A stretch of 64,000 nucleotides of DNA from Sciscionella marina DSM 45152 (GCF_000379465.1 NZ_KB905380.1:124001-188000), one strand, 5' to 3'. Positions 26,963-35,230 are shown, counted from the stretch's first letter. The notes: a model not told the origin generated them from the sequence alone. Numbers and translations are program-made.

Positions 26963-26989
26963 CAGTTCTGATCAGGGTGGAGGACGGTT

Positions 26990-28132
26990 GTGGCGAGCGG
27001 CGCGGAGCATTCCTGGACTGAGCGGATCAGGTCCGCGGACCTCGATCCGGAGCGGATGGTGCACAGGATCGGCGAGCTGGTCGGGATCGAGACACCGACC
27101 GGGCACACTGCGGGCGTGCGCGCCTGCTTCACCCTGCTGCGGCAATGGCTGGCACCGGTGCTCGGCTCGGCAGGCACCGTGATCGAGGAAGACGGCATGC
27201 CCCATCTGTTGTGGCAGGCCAAGGATCCCAAGGTGCTGCTGCTCTGCCACGTGGACACCGTGTGGCCGCTGGGCACCCTGGAACGGCGGCCGTTCGCCGT
27301 CCACAATGGACGCGGCACCGGTCCGGGGATCTTCGACATGAAAACCGGGCTGGTCCTGGGAATCGAGGCACTGGAGATCACCGAGGACACCAGACACGTC
27401 GGATTCCTGGTCACCAGCGATGAGGAGCAGGGCTCGGCGACCTCGCGCGCGCTCATCGAACGGGTGGCGGCGGACTACGAAGCGGTGCTGCTGCTGGAGC
27501 CGAGCCAGCACGGCGCGGTCAAGACCGCACGCAAGGGCGCGGGGATCTACCGCGTGCACCTCACCGGCCGGGCCGCGCACGCCGGGCTCGAACCGGAGTC
27601 CGGGATCAACGCGCTCAGTGAACTCGCGCGGTTGGTTCCGCGCATCGAAGGACTCGCGGATACCGAACACCGGACGACGGTCACCCCGACCGTGGCTCAC
27701 GCGGGCAGCGCCATCAATGCCGTCGCCGCGCAGGCGACACTCGACGTGGACGTGCGCGGCTGGACGGCGAGCGAGCTGGACCGGGTGAACACCGAAATCC
27801 GGGGACTGGCACCGGAGAACGCCGAGATCGCCCTCGAGGTGCGGGGTGGGGTCAACCGTTATCCCCTGGAACCGGGCCACACCGGGAAACTGCTCGAGCT
27901 GGCCCGCTCCGTCGCGGTCGAGCTCGGCCTCGAACCGGTCGAGGAGGCGCACGTGGGCGGCGCCTCGGATGGCAATTTCACCAGCGCGCTCGGCATTGCG
28001 ACCCTCGACGGGCTCGGCGCGCTCGGCGACGGTGCGCACGCCGAGCACGAATGGATCGATCTGCCCGCGCTGCCCGGACAGGCTCGGCTCATCGCCGGAA
28101 TGGTCACGGCACTGCGTGGATCAGTCGGCTGA
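26990..28132 (+). CDS. M20-family metallopeptidase (glutamate carboxypeptidase/CPG2-like)
   Basis: A 380-residue di-zinc exopeptidase. The metal set is visible: H87xD89 in LLCHVDTVWP, D116 in GPGIFDMKTG, and general base E145 with ligand E146 in TSDEEQGSA. A dimerisation insert (about 185-300) carries GRAAHAGLEPESGINA. It resembles CPG2-type enzymes that remove C-terminal Glu or similar residues from N-acyl amino acids and dipeptides. GTG at 26990 follows GGAGG. No signal peptide, so it acts on imported material. The stop overlaps the convergent TetR gene by 12 bases. Confidence 0.9.
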   Translation: MASGAEHSWTERIRSADLDPERMVHRIGELVGIETPTGHTAGVRACFTLLRQWLAPVLGSAGTVIEEDGMPHLLWQAKDPKVLLLCHVDTVWPLGTLERRPFAVHNGRGTGPGIFDMKTGLVLGIEALEITEDTRHVGFLVTSDEEQGSATSRALIERVAADYEAVLLLEPSQHGAVKTARKGAGIYRVHLTGRAAHAGLEPESGINALSELARLVPRIEGLADTEHRTTVTPTVAHAGSAINAVAAQATLDVDVRGWTASELDRVNTEIRGLAPENAEIALEVRGGVNRYPLEPGHTGKLLELARSVAVELGLEPVEEAHVGGASDGNFTSALGIATLDGLGALGDGAHAEHEWIDLPALPGQARLIAGMVTALRGSVG

Positions 28133-28831
28133 CTGCCCGGTCGCCGCGCGGGCGTGCGCGGCGATCCCTTCGAGCACCAACTCCAGCGCGGTCTCGAAGC
28201 CCATCGGGTCCCCGAGGTTCAGCAGCTTGTCCGCGACCCGGGTGATGTTCGGGTACTCCCCCGGATCGAGTTGCCGGTACTCCAGCTGCCAGGCCACCTC
28301 GTCCCGCTGGCGCAGCGATTCGTCCATGGCCCGGTAAGCGGCCTCCGCGCTCGCGATCGAGCGGAGGAAGTTCCCCATCGCCCGCATCAACACCACCGCT
28401 TCATCGTCCGGGATCCCACCGCGGCGCAACGCGTCCAGGGTGAACTCCACATTGTGGAACTCCGTGGGACGCCGGGTCGTCCGCATGGCCATCTCCAGTG
28501 CGAACGCGGGATAACGCAGATAATGCGCCCGGATCAGCTGACCGGTCCGGCGGATGTCGTCCAGCCAGTCATCGGTCGCCACCAGATCGTGGAAATACGA
28601 CCTGGCGCGCAGCGAATCGACCAGTTCGAGCAGCAACTCGTCCTTGTCCCGGAAATGCCGGTAGATCGAGGTCGGATGGGCCCGCAGCTTGTCCCCGATC
28701 GCCTGGAAGGTCAGCGCCGAGAAACCTCCCTCCGCGGCCAATTCCTCGGCCGCGGCCAGGATCTTCTCCCGGCTCAGGCTGTCCCGCGGACGCCGGGGGC
28801 GCGAACCGGACCGCCCCTTCGCCGGTGCCAT
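28121..28831 (-). CDS. TetR-family regulator (probable regulator of the peptide uptake divergon)
   Basis: A 236-residue regulator. The helix-turn-helix falls at about residues 18-65 (EKILAAAEELAAEGGFSALTFQ, then TSIYRHFRDKDELLLEL); the C-terminal ligand domain resembles the TetR_C_11 type. The ATG at 28831 follows AAGGGGTGGGG. Its promoter carries three TGWCTA repeats in 12-base phase matching those upstream of the substrate-binding gene and M20 gene, so it likely controls itself, the importer and both peptidases. Confidence 0.88.
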   Translation of the reverse strand: MAPAKGRSGSRPRRPRDSLSREKILAAAEELAAEGGFSALTFQAIGDKLRAHPTSIYRHFRDKDELLLELVDSLRARSYFHDLVATDDWLDDIRRTGQLIRAHYLRYPAFALEMAMRTTRRPTEFHNVEFTLDALRRGGIPDDEAVVLMRAMGNFLRSIASAEAAYRAMDESLRQRDEVAWQLEYRQLDPGEYPNITRVADKLLNLGDPMGFETALELVLEGIAAHARAATGQSAD

Positions 28832-28856
28832 TGCCCCACCCCTTCCGATTATCGCG

Positions 28857-28887
28857 TGTCTACGCTGTTGACTATCGAAATGTCTAC
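28857..28887. promoter_or_regulatory. Three phased TGWCTA repeats upstream of the TetR gene
   Basis: TGTCTA, TGACTA and TGTCTA begin at 28857, 28869 and 28881, exactly 12 bases apart. On the minus strand this reads TAGACA-N6-TAGTCA-N6-TAGACA, the same array as site A at 26856. It lies 26-56 bases upstream of the TetR start and about 85 bases upstream of the HIT gene start. Confidence 0.6.
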
Positions 28888-28970
28888 CACAGTCACCAGC
28901 GATAAACACGGCCGAAACGGATCCGGCCGCACATCATCGAGCGACTCCGCGGGCACTATGCTCGGCCGAC

Positions 28971-29399
28971 ATGAGTGCTGAGTGCCTGTTCTGCGGTGTC
29001 GTGACCGGTAATGTCCCGCATGCGCGAGTGACCGAAGACGACTCGACCTACGCCTTCATGGACCGTAATCCCGGTACGGACGGGCACCTGCTGGTCATTC
29101 CCAAGCGGCACAGCAACGACCTGCTCGAGATCGCCGCCGAAGACCTGACCGCCGTCACACTCACCGCGCAGCGGATCGCCAAAGCCGTGATCGGCACGCT
29201 CGGCGCGGACGGAGTGAATCTGCTCAACTGCTGCGGCGCCGAGGCATGGCAGAGCGTGTTCCACTTCCACCTGCACGTGATCCCGCGCTACACCGATACC
29301 GACCGTGATCCGCTGGTACCACCGTGGAAACCCGGGGTGCCCGGCGATATGGAGGCGATCACCGCCCGCGGCGCCCAGCTCGCCGCCGCCCTGGACTGA
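28971..29399 (+). CDS. HIT-family nucleotide-binding protein
   Basis: A 142-residue histidine triad protein with the motif HFHLHVIP (His98, His100, His102). His100 would be the nucleophile in hydrolysis of nucleoside phosphoramidates or dinucleotides. A CLFCGVV pair near the N terminus suggests the zinc-binding Hint-type branch. Length is usual for the family. Stand-alone gene, divergent from the TetR gene. Confidence 0.9.
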   Translation: MSAECLFCGVVTGNVPHARVTEDDSTYAFMDRNPGTDGHLLVIPKRHSNDLLEIAAEDLTAVTLTAQRIAKAVIGTLGADGVNLLNCCGAEAWQSVFHFHLHVIPRYTDTDRDPLVPPWKPGVPGDMEAITARGAQLAAALD

Positions 29400-29629
29400 G
29401 CGGTCCGCCCGTTCAGAACGCGCGCACCAGGACACGACCGATGCCCGCGCCACCGCATGAAGCATGACGATATTCGGGTGGGATGAAATTCGGACGGGTG
29501 ACTTCAAAGCCAGCCGTTGTATGTCCGGACTTCCCAGCCGCTGTGATGGATGAGTGCGCGACGGTGGGCGCACGGCAGCACCATGTCGCCGGAAAAGGTG
29601 CGCCTTTCCGCTCCTCGGCCAGCCCACGG

Positions 29630-29678
29630 CTACTTGCCTAATTGGAAAGCAGTGACTATATTCCAGATAGGCAAGTAG
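29630..29678. promoter_or_regulatory. Large inverted repeat before the membrane-protein/regulator pair
   Basis: CTACTTGCCTA (29630-29640) and TAGGCAAGTAG (29668-29678) are perfect 11-base arms, with inner TTGGAA and TTCCA arms also facing each other. The repeat ends 15 bases before the membrane-protein start and spans the expected promoter. It is an attractive operator for the co-encoded winged-helix regulator. The rest of the gap 29400-29692 holds no gene that I can see. Confidence 0.6.
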
Positions 29679-29692
29679 TCAAAGGAGCTGTG

Positions 29693-30184
29693 ATGGACGA
29701 ACGACAGGCGGCGGAAGCCTTGGTGATCGCCGAGGCGCAACAGGATCGTGCGCGGCGGGCGGCCCGGTTGCCCTGGTGGGTGTACGCGGCGATGTTCGTG
29801 CTCGCCGTCGCGGGTGGGGCGAGCAATGACTTCGTGAGTGTGAGCGGGAGCAAGCTGATCGCGGTCTTCGTGCTGGCGGCGCTCGTCGTGGTGCTGGTCG
29901 CCGGATTCGTCCTCCGCTCGGCTCCGTTGAGCCGGATTCGCGGCGTCGAGGCCCGGAAATCCTTACTGCCACGGGTCTTCGGACTGGCGCTGTTCGTGGA
30001 CGCGGCCGTCACATGGCTGCTTCTGCACTATGGCACCGGTTTCGCGCATACGATCGCGAACGCGGTGGGCCTTCCCGGCTATCCGAACACCGTGATGGGG
30101 GTGCTGTGCGGGCTGGTGTTCACCGCGCTGTTCGCGCTCGGACAGTCGCTCACCACACGGTCCGCGCGACCGGCGGCCCGATGA
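29693..30184 (+). CDS. Small four-helix membrane protein of unknown function
   Basis: A 163-residue protein with four predicted membrane segments (about residues 25-42, 52-70, 98-113 and 128-150) and a charged N terminus rich in Ala, Gln and Arg (QQDRARRAARLP). No family recognised. The ATG at 29693 follows AAAGGAG. Its stop overlaps the start of a winged-helix regulator gene by four bases; such pairs often form an autoregulated membrane-sensing or transport unit. Function not assigned. Confidence 0.75.
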   Translation: MDERQAAEALVIAEAQQDRARRAARLPWWVYAAMFVLAVAGGASNDFVSVSGSKLIAVFVLAALVVVLVAGFVLRSAPLSRIRGVEARKSLLPRVFGLALFVDAAVTWLLLHYGTGFAHTIANAVGLPGYPNTVMGVLCGLVFTALFALGQSLTTRSARPAAR

Positions 30185-30531
30185 CGGCCTCCCCTGGGCA
30201 GACACCGGGACTGGACCGTCTGCTGTCGGATCCGACCCGGCTGGCGATCATGTCGGTGCTCGGCTCGGTGGACTGGTGCGATTTCGCTTTTCTACGAGAC
30301 TCCGTGTCGTTATCGGATTCCGCGCTGTCCAAGCAATTGACCACGCTCAAGAACGACGGCCAGGTAGCGCAGCGCCGCACGTATTTCGGCCGGGTTCCCA
30401 AGACAACGGTCCGGGCCACCGAGGAAGGGCGCGAGCGGTTCCTCCGGCATGTCGAGGCACTGCGCATGATCGCGGAACAGACACCGCAGCCCGCCTCACG
30501 GGGCGGGTCATCGGCAGGCGGCGAGACCTGA
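30181..30531 (+). CDS. Winged-helix transcriptional regulator (ArsR/MarR-like)
   Basis: A 116-residue DNA-binding protein. LLSDPTRLAIMSVLGSVDWCDFAFL followed by LSDSALSKQLTTLKNDG and a wing RRTYFGRVPKTTVRATEEG is the HTH_27-type winged helix found in small actinobacterial regulators. No metal-binding Cys pair is present. It is translationally coupled to the membrane-protein gene and probably binds the inverted repeat at 29630-29678. Confidence 0.85.
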   Translation: MTASPGQTPGLDRLLSDPTRLAIMSVLGSVDWCDFAFLRDSVSLSDSALSKQLTTLKNDGQVAQRRTYFGRVPKTTVRATEEGRERFLRHVEALRMIAEQTPQPASRGGSSAGGET

Positions 30532-30618
30532 CCGGCCGGTCACCACGGCGTGATGAGCCGGTAACACACGGCAGATTCGCTGAGCCCGGTCCAGGGATCC
30601 GGCGAAGGAGTCGAACCG

Positions 30619-30940
30619 ATGCCCTTGTCCATCGCCGAAGGCCCGCACGCGCAGGCAATGGTCGCCGAATCGAAGGCGGGACCGTTACGCAGTCGGGGCA
30701 ACTGTTCACCCGGTTCGTGCAGACCGGCGGTGTGCTCACCGCAGGCGGGACGGCCTGGGCCGCGAGGCCCTTCCTGCGTAGCGTATCCGGCACCTTCCTC
30801 GTCCACCTTGCTGTATGGACCGCCGCACGCACCCGGTCCGACGGGGCGGCACTCGCGCTGATCTTCTGATGCCTGCTCGCATTCATCGCCGCCGGCTTCG
30901 AACACGTCGTCGCGAGCTACGGACTGCCCGGCACGGACAA
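30619..30940 (+). pseudogene. Degenerate formate/nitrite transporter (FNT family)
   Basis: After AAGGAG and ATG at 30619, the frame encodes MPLSIAEGPHAQAMVAES, matching an FNT N terminus. The membrane core of about 110-120 residues is missing. A different frame then gives FLRSVSGTFLVHLAVWTAAR (about 30770-30830) and, past an in-frame TGA at 30867 where the family has Trp, CLLAFIAAGFEHVVASYG. The last piece is the FNT GFEHSVAN region. Internal deletion, frameshift and nonsense codon make it a dead gene. The identification is from recognition of family motifs. The rest of 30532-30996 shows nothing else. Confidence 0.7.
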
Positions 30941-30996
30941 AAGCCCACGGCGAGAACGAACGGCCGCCGAGTGACCGGAGAAACACCGCGCGGCGG

Positions 30997-32130
30997 TCAG
31001 CAGACCGCGGCACCGAGCAGCTTCGCGAGCCGGTCGTGGGGCAGCGCGGGGATCCGGTGACCGTCGCGGCCGGTCATCTCGGCATTCGCGATCAGCGCGT
31101 TCAGCACGGCTTCCTCGGTCGCCTGCACGGTGGCAGTGTAGAACGGATCCACGCTCCCCCACGGGATGAAGCGCAGTTGTTCGTACGCCGCGGCGCCGGT
31201 CATGCTACTGGTGAGGGCGCCGGGATTGGCCGTGGAGAAGGCCAGGAACAGGTCTCCGGAGAAGTGCCCCCCGGAGGTTCCGGTGCGCGCGAGGCCGAGC
31301 GGGATCCGCCTGGCGAGCGCGGTGCACTGCCCGGGAAGCAGTGGTGCGTCGGTGGCGAGGATGACGATGACCGAACCGGCTCCCGGGGTGGCGAGCCATT
31401 CGCCGTCTTCCATCGGATTGTCGTCGAGCAGCCGGTTTCCGACAGGGGTCCCGGCGACGGTGAGTTCACGGCGAGCGCCGAAATTGGCTTGCACGAACAC
31501 ACCGACGGTGTAACCGTCCCCGTGGTGGCGAACGGTCCGGGAGGCGGTGCCACTGCCTCCTTTGAAGCCGTAGCAACACATCCCGGTGCCGCCACCGACG
31601 GACCCTTCGGCGAGGGGACCGGCCGCGGCCGATCCGATGGCTTCGGCCACGTGTTCGGTCCGCACGTGGGCGCCGTTGATGTCGTTGAGATAGCCGTCCC
31701 AGGTTTCGGCGACGACGGGAAGCAGCCATTCCCTGGCGATCCCGGGATGTTCGCGCGCCACCCAGTCGATGACGCCCCGGTGCACGGTCCCCACGGCATG
31801 CGTGTTGGTGAGAGTGACCGGCAGGGTCAGCGATCCGGTCTCGTCGATCCACGCGGTCCCGGTCATCTCGCCGTTGCCGTTGAGCGAGTACCGGCCCGCC
31901 GCACACGGTGTGCCGACCTCGTCCCGGCCGCGCGGCAGGATGGCGGTGACTCCGGTGCGCACCGGTCCCGAACCGGGCATCAGCGAGCCTTCCCCTTCGA
32001 CAAGGGTGCGATAGCCGAGTTCGACCCCGGGAACATCCGTGATGGCGTTCCACGTTCCCGGCTCGCCGTCCAACCGGATACCGAGCTCGCGGGCCCTCGG
32101 ATCCCCGGCCGGCGTGCGAGTCTGTGTCAT
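30997..32130 (-). CDS. P1-family aminopeptidase (DmpA/beta-peptidyl aminopeptidase type)
   Basis: A 377-residue N-terminal-nucleophile hydrolase that self-cleaves. The cleavage site is Gly252-Ser253 in PGAGSVIVILATDAPL; from memory DmpA cuts at 249/250. The GGGTGMCCYGFKGGSGTASR segment is the family active-site loop. Members remove N-terminal D-amino acids or beta-amino acids from peptides that ordinary peptidases leave alone. It overlaps the TetR gene upstream by four bases and faces an APC permease beyond it. Confidence 0.9.
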   Translation of the reverse strand: MTQTRTPAGDPRARELGIRLDGEPGTWNAITDVPGVELGYRTLVEGEGSLMPGSGPVRTGVTAILPRGRDEVGTPCAAGRYSLNGNGEMTGTAWIDETGSLTLPVTLTNTHAVGTVHRGVIDWVAREHPGIAREWLLPVVAETWDGYLNDINGAHVRTEHVAEAIGSAAAGPLAEGSVGGGTGMCCYGFKGGSGTASRTVRHHGDGYTVGVFVQANFGARRELTVAGTPVGNRLLDDNPMEDGEWLATPGAGSVIVILATDAPLLPGQCTALARRIPLGLARTGTSGGHFSGDLFLAFSTANPGALTSSMTGAAAYEQLRFIPWGSVDPFYTATVQATEEAVLNALIANAEMTGRDGHRIPALPHDRLAKLLGAAVC

Positions 32131-32768
32131 TCCCGGTCACCTTTCTCGTGGGATACCCGCTCGGGGAACAGCTCGGTGCATCCGGTGGCATCCCGCGCAT
32201 AGGACAGGATCAGGCCGAAGGCGCGTTCCGGGCTGATGGCGGCGTTGCGCGAGAAGATCTCCAAGCCGTACCCGTTCTCCAGGCAGACGAGGTTCGCCGC
32301 GATGTCTCTGGCGGACCCGGTGCGCAGGAAATGTCCTTGCACCCGCCCGATTTCCAGGATCGCGGTGTACATCATGGCCTGCCGCTCGAACAGGCTCTCC
32401 GAGACCACGGCGTGCACCGGATCCTGCCTGCCGGTCGCGGTGAACTCGTAGAGCACGCTGACCAGTTCGTCATCAGCGCTCCACGGGATCCCGCCACGGG
32501 CGACGGCGACCAGCTTGTCGCGCGCGTCCCCGAAGGTCTCGGCCAGCTCGATCCTGTTGGTACAGAACCGTTCCACGGCCTGCCGGTAGACCTCCTGCAG
32601 CAGCTCGGCGAGATCGGGAAAGTAATAGTGCACCGAGCCGCGAACCACACCGGCCTGCTCCGCGACATCGGCGACGCGTAGCCCGGAAAGACCGCGCCGG
32701 CCGATCGCTCTCGTCGCGGCGCCGACCAGTTGCTCGCGGCGCACCGGTTTGTTACTCGGACGCGCCAT
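32127..32768 (-). CDS. TetR-family regulator of the P1 peptidase/APC permease module
   Basis: A 213-residue regulator with a helix-turn-helix at about residues 9-55 (LSGLRVADVAEQAGVVRGSV, then HYYFPDLAELLQEVY). The C-terminal part resembles the BetI-like TetR_C_6 class. ATG at 32768 or 32777; neither has a strong ribosome site. It is co-transcribed with the P1 peptidase and divergent from the APC permease, so it likely governs both. Confidence 0.88.
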   Translation of the reverse strand: MARPSNKPVRREQLVGAATRAIGRRGLSGLRVADVAEQAGVVRGSVHYYFPDLAELLQEVYRQAVERFCTNRIELAETFGDARDKLVAVARGGIPWSADDELVSVLYEFTATGRQDPVHAVVSESLFERQAMMYTAILEIGRVQGHFLRTGSARDIAANLVCLENGYGLEIFSRNAAISPERAFGLILSYARDATGCTELFPERVSHEKGDRE

Positions 32769-32800
32769 GCCAATCATCGTCTGACATCGACGCCAATAAA

Positions 32801-32861
32801 GTCAAGTATTGCCCGGTTGTATTGACATGACGCCATCTTAGGGTCTTGACTCTTGTGTCAA
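32801..32861. promoter_or_regulatory. GTCAA inverted repeats in the TetR/APC divergent promoter
   Basis: TTGAC-N6-GTCAA at 32846-32861 is a perfect inverted repeat. GTCAAGTA at 32801 faces TATTGAC at 32820-32826. Both lie between the divergent starts at 32768 and 32895, positioned for a TetR repressor. Confidence 0.5.
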
Positions 32862-32894
32862 TAAACTCCCCGCACACACCACGGAGGTGTCGTG

Positions 32895-34304
32895 ATGGTC
32901 GAGCAACCCACCAGCGCGACCGGGACCGGAGCCTACCGGCAGGACCTCGCCCGCTCGCTGACCTTCAAAGAGAACATGCTGATCACCCTGTCCTCGGTGA
33001 CTCCTGCCTCGAGCGTGTTCATCATCGTCCCCTCGGTGATCAAGGGAGTCGGCGGAGCCGCCGCGGTCGTGTTCCTCATCGCCGCGGTCGTCGGCATTCT
33101 GGTCGCGTTCTGCTATGCCGAGCTCTCCAGCGCGTTCCCGATCACCGGCGGGGAGTACGCCTTCGTGGCGCGCACGGTCGGCAAGTCCACCGGTTTCGCG
33201 CTCTATGTACTCACCTTCGTGACCGGGATCCTGATCATCGGGGTGATCTCCGCCGGTACCGGGGATTACCTCGGCGCCGCCTGGCCCGCGCTGAGCGGGC
33301 GATGGATCGGCGTGGTCGTCATCCTGGTCACCGGGGCGATCGCGGTGCTCGGCATCCGCACCAACGCGATCGTGACCGGCACCTTCCTCGTGCTCGAACT
33401 GCTCGCTCTCGCGGTGCTCGCGGTGCTGGGATTCGCCAACGCGCACCAGCCGATCGCCACACTCTGGACCGCGCAGACGGCCGCACCGAACGGCACCCTG
33501 ACCGCGGCCGCGGCCGGGGTGGTCGTGTCCTTCACCGCGACCGCGATCTTCGCCTACAACGGCTACGGAACCGCCGTCTACTACGCCGAGGAGACCAAGC
33601 AGGCGAGCAAGACCATCGGCAAGACGATCCTGTGGTCGCTGGCCATCACCGTCGCCGCGGAACTCATCCCGCTGATCGCGGTGCTGCTCGGTACACCGGA
33701 CACCATGGACCTGATCGCGGCGGACGCCCCGATGAACTACTTCCTGCTCGCCAGGGGCGGTAGCGCGCTGAACATCGCGGTCAGCCTCGGCATCGCGCTC
33801 GCCGTGATCAACGCGGTCATCGCGATCATGCTGCAGATCGGCAGGCTGCTCTACTCCGCGGCGCGCGACCGCTCGCTCCCCGACCGGGTCGGTACGCCGC
33901 TGTCCCGGATCCACCCGCGGCTGCGCACCCCGCTCACCGCCACGATCACCGTCACCGTGATCGCCGCACTCGTATACTGGTTCGTGCCGTTTCCCGTGCT
34001 GCTATTGGGTTCCGGGGCGAGCCTCGTGATCACCTACATTCTGGTCGGCATCGGCGCGTTCACCGGCCGGGTACGCGGGCGGACTGCGAAGGCGCCCTAT
34101 CGCATGCCGCTGTGGCCGGTCCCGCCGTTGCTGCTGCTCGCCGCCATGGTCGTCGTGGTGTACGAGAACCTGCTCACCGACTGGGTTCCGGTCGCCATCG
34201 CACTCGGTATCTTCGCGATCGGTTACCTGTACTACTACGGCTACATCCACCCGCGCCGCGGCGACCGATGGACCCTGCCCGATCCGGTCGACGAACAGGA
34301 CTGA
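32895..34304 (+). CDS. APC-family amino acid permease
   Basis: A 469-residue transporter with about 12 helices. The N-terminal SLTFKENMLITLSSVTPASSVF resembles amino acid/polyamine/organocation carriers of the AAT/YveA-type, with the unwound-helix motif followed by FCYAELSSAFPITGGEYAFV, which is diagnostic for the superfamily. The ATG at 32895 is seven bases after GGAGG. Probably imports the amino acid or small peptide-like compound related to the P1 peptidase. Confidence 0.9.
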   Translation: MVEQPTSATGTGAYRQDLARSLTFKENMLITLSSVTPASSVFIIVPSVIKGVGGAAAVVFLIAAVVGILVAFCYAELSSAFPITGGEYAFVARTVGKSTGFALYVLTFVTGILIIGVISAGTGDYLGAAWPALSGRWIGVVVILVTGAIAVLGIRTNAIVTGTFLVLELLALAVLAVLGFANAHQPIATLWTAQTAAPNGTLTAAAAGVVVSFTATAIFAYNGYGTAVYYAEETKQASKTIGKTILWSLAITVAAELIPLIAVLLGTPDTMDLIAADAPMNYFLLARGGSALNIAVSLGIALAVINAVIAIMLQIGRLLYSAARDRSLPDRVGTPLSRIHPRLRTPLTATITVTVIAALVYWFVPFPVLLLGSGASLVITYILVGIGAFTGRVRGRTAKAPYRMPLWPVPPLLLLAAMVVVVYENLLTDWVPVAIALGIFAIGYLYYYGYIHPRRGDRWTLPDPVDEQD

Positions 34305-34308
34305 ACGC

Positions 34309-34806
34309 TCAGGCCAGTGTCGTGGTGACCGGGGTCGGATTCCTGGTGAGGTCGAGTACCGGGCAGTGTTCGTCGACCTGACGACGCAATTCCTCGTACC
34401 GCTGCGCTTCGGCGGGCCCGTTCAGTTCGACGCGCACCTGAATGTCGGAAAATCCGGGACGAGTGGAATCGGTGAATCCGAAAAACCCGTGCAGGTCGAT
34501 ATCGCCGTCGACGGTGACCGTGATGGAATCGATGGGGATTCCGAGTTTGGCCGCCCAGAACTGATAGGTGATGACCTGACAGGAGCCGAGCGCGGCGAGG
34601 GCATACTCCACCGGGTTCGCCGCGCTGTCGGTGCCGCCGAGCGTAGCGGGTTCGTCCACGCCGAAGGCATGCCCACGGGCGCGGACGTCGACGGCGGTCC
34701 GGGTTCCGGCGCGCAGTTCGTGCGTCACGCTGAAATGGGCGGCCGCGGCACCGGCGTCCCGCGTCACGGCTTCTTTGGTCGCATCGATCACTTCGGTCAA
34801 CGACAT
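34309..34806 (-). CDS. OsmC/Ohr-family protein
   Basis: A 165-residue OsmC-fold protein. Redox cysteines are Cys76 (ALGSCQVITYQFWAAK) and Cys148 (DEHCPVLDLTRNP), the two-Cys arrangement used to reduce organic hydroperoxides. The GGTDSAANPVEYALAALGSC region is typical of the YhfA-like branch. The ATG at 34806 follows GGGAGCAG. It runs convergent with the APC permease, four bases apart. The gap 34807-35280 contains only a broken gene fragment. Confidence 0.9.
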   Translation of the reverse strand: MSLTEVIDATKEAVTRDAGAAAAHFSVTHELRAGTRTAVDVRARGHAFGVDEPATLGGTDSAANPVEYALAALGSCQVITYQFWAAKLGIPIDSITVTVDGDIDLHGFFGFTDSTRPGFSDIQVRVELNGPAEAQRYEELRRQVDEHCPVLDLTRNPTPVTTTLA

Positions 34807-34864
34807 TTTCTGCTCCCGCGTCAATGGCACGATTTCCGTTCGGCACACCATGCTCGGAAACGGA

Positions 34865-35230
34865 TCACGGAAACAATTGTTCCCGGATGCTGAAACTCCT
34901 CAGCGCAACGGCGAGATCGGGGCCGGGACGGCGGGTCGAGGTGTCGTAGGACTCCTTGCGGACGGCGAGGCGTTCGTTGAAAACCCGGTACGGCCGGATG
35001 GGGGTGATCCGGGGCACGGCGTCCGGCCACCCGGCCATGGTCGGGGTCAGCCCGCCGATCGTGAGTTCGCAGGTGCGGGCTCGTACCCGCCGGGCTCCAC
35101 GGCGGGCAGGAAGTCGTCCATGCGGTAGCTCTCCAGCCGCATGCCGATCAGATACTCCCCGATACCGAACGGATCGGGGCTCTTCGGCAGCCGTTCCCGT
35201 TCCCCGGGCGGTTCCGGCGTTGCGAAATTT
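34865..35230 (-). pseudogene. Frame-disrupted coding fragment, family not recognised
   Basis: On the minus strand strong GC3 coding character runs from about 35230 in one frame (FGIGEYLIGMRLESYRMDDF, ending at a stop near 35065). Just before that stop, near 35080, it continues in another frame (TIGGLTPTMAGWPDAVPRIT and RVFNERLAVRKESYDTSTR) to a TGA at 34865. The two halves read as one protein of about 120 residues joined by a single frameshift. No start codon fits the upstream half, where an in-frame TGA lies just before it. Probably the relic of a longer gene. Confidence 0.45.

Noticed and set aside
29591-29609. GGAAAAGG/CCTTTCC hairpin considered as a terminator of the HIT gene
   Set aside because: It is almost 200 bases past the HIT stop, has a bulge and no U-tract, so I could not support it.
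30607-30617. GGAGTCGAACC, resembling the reverse complement of a tRNA T-loop
   Set aside because: The flanking bases do not form the five-base T stem or an acceptor stem, and the site is the ribosome-binding region of the FNT pseudogene.
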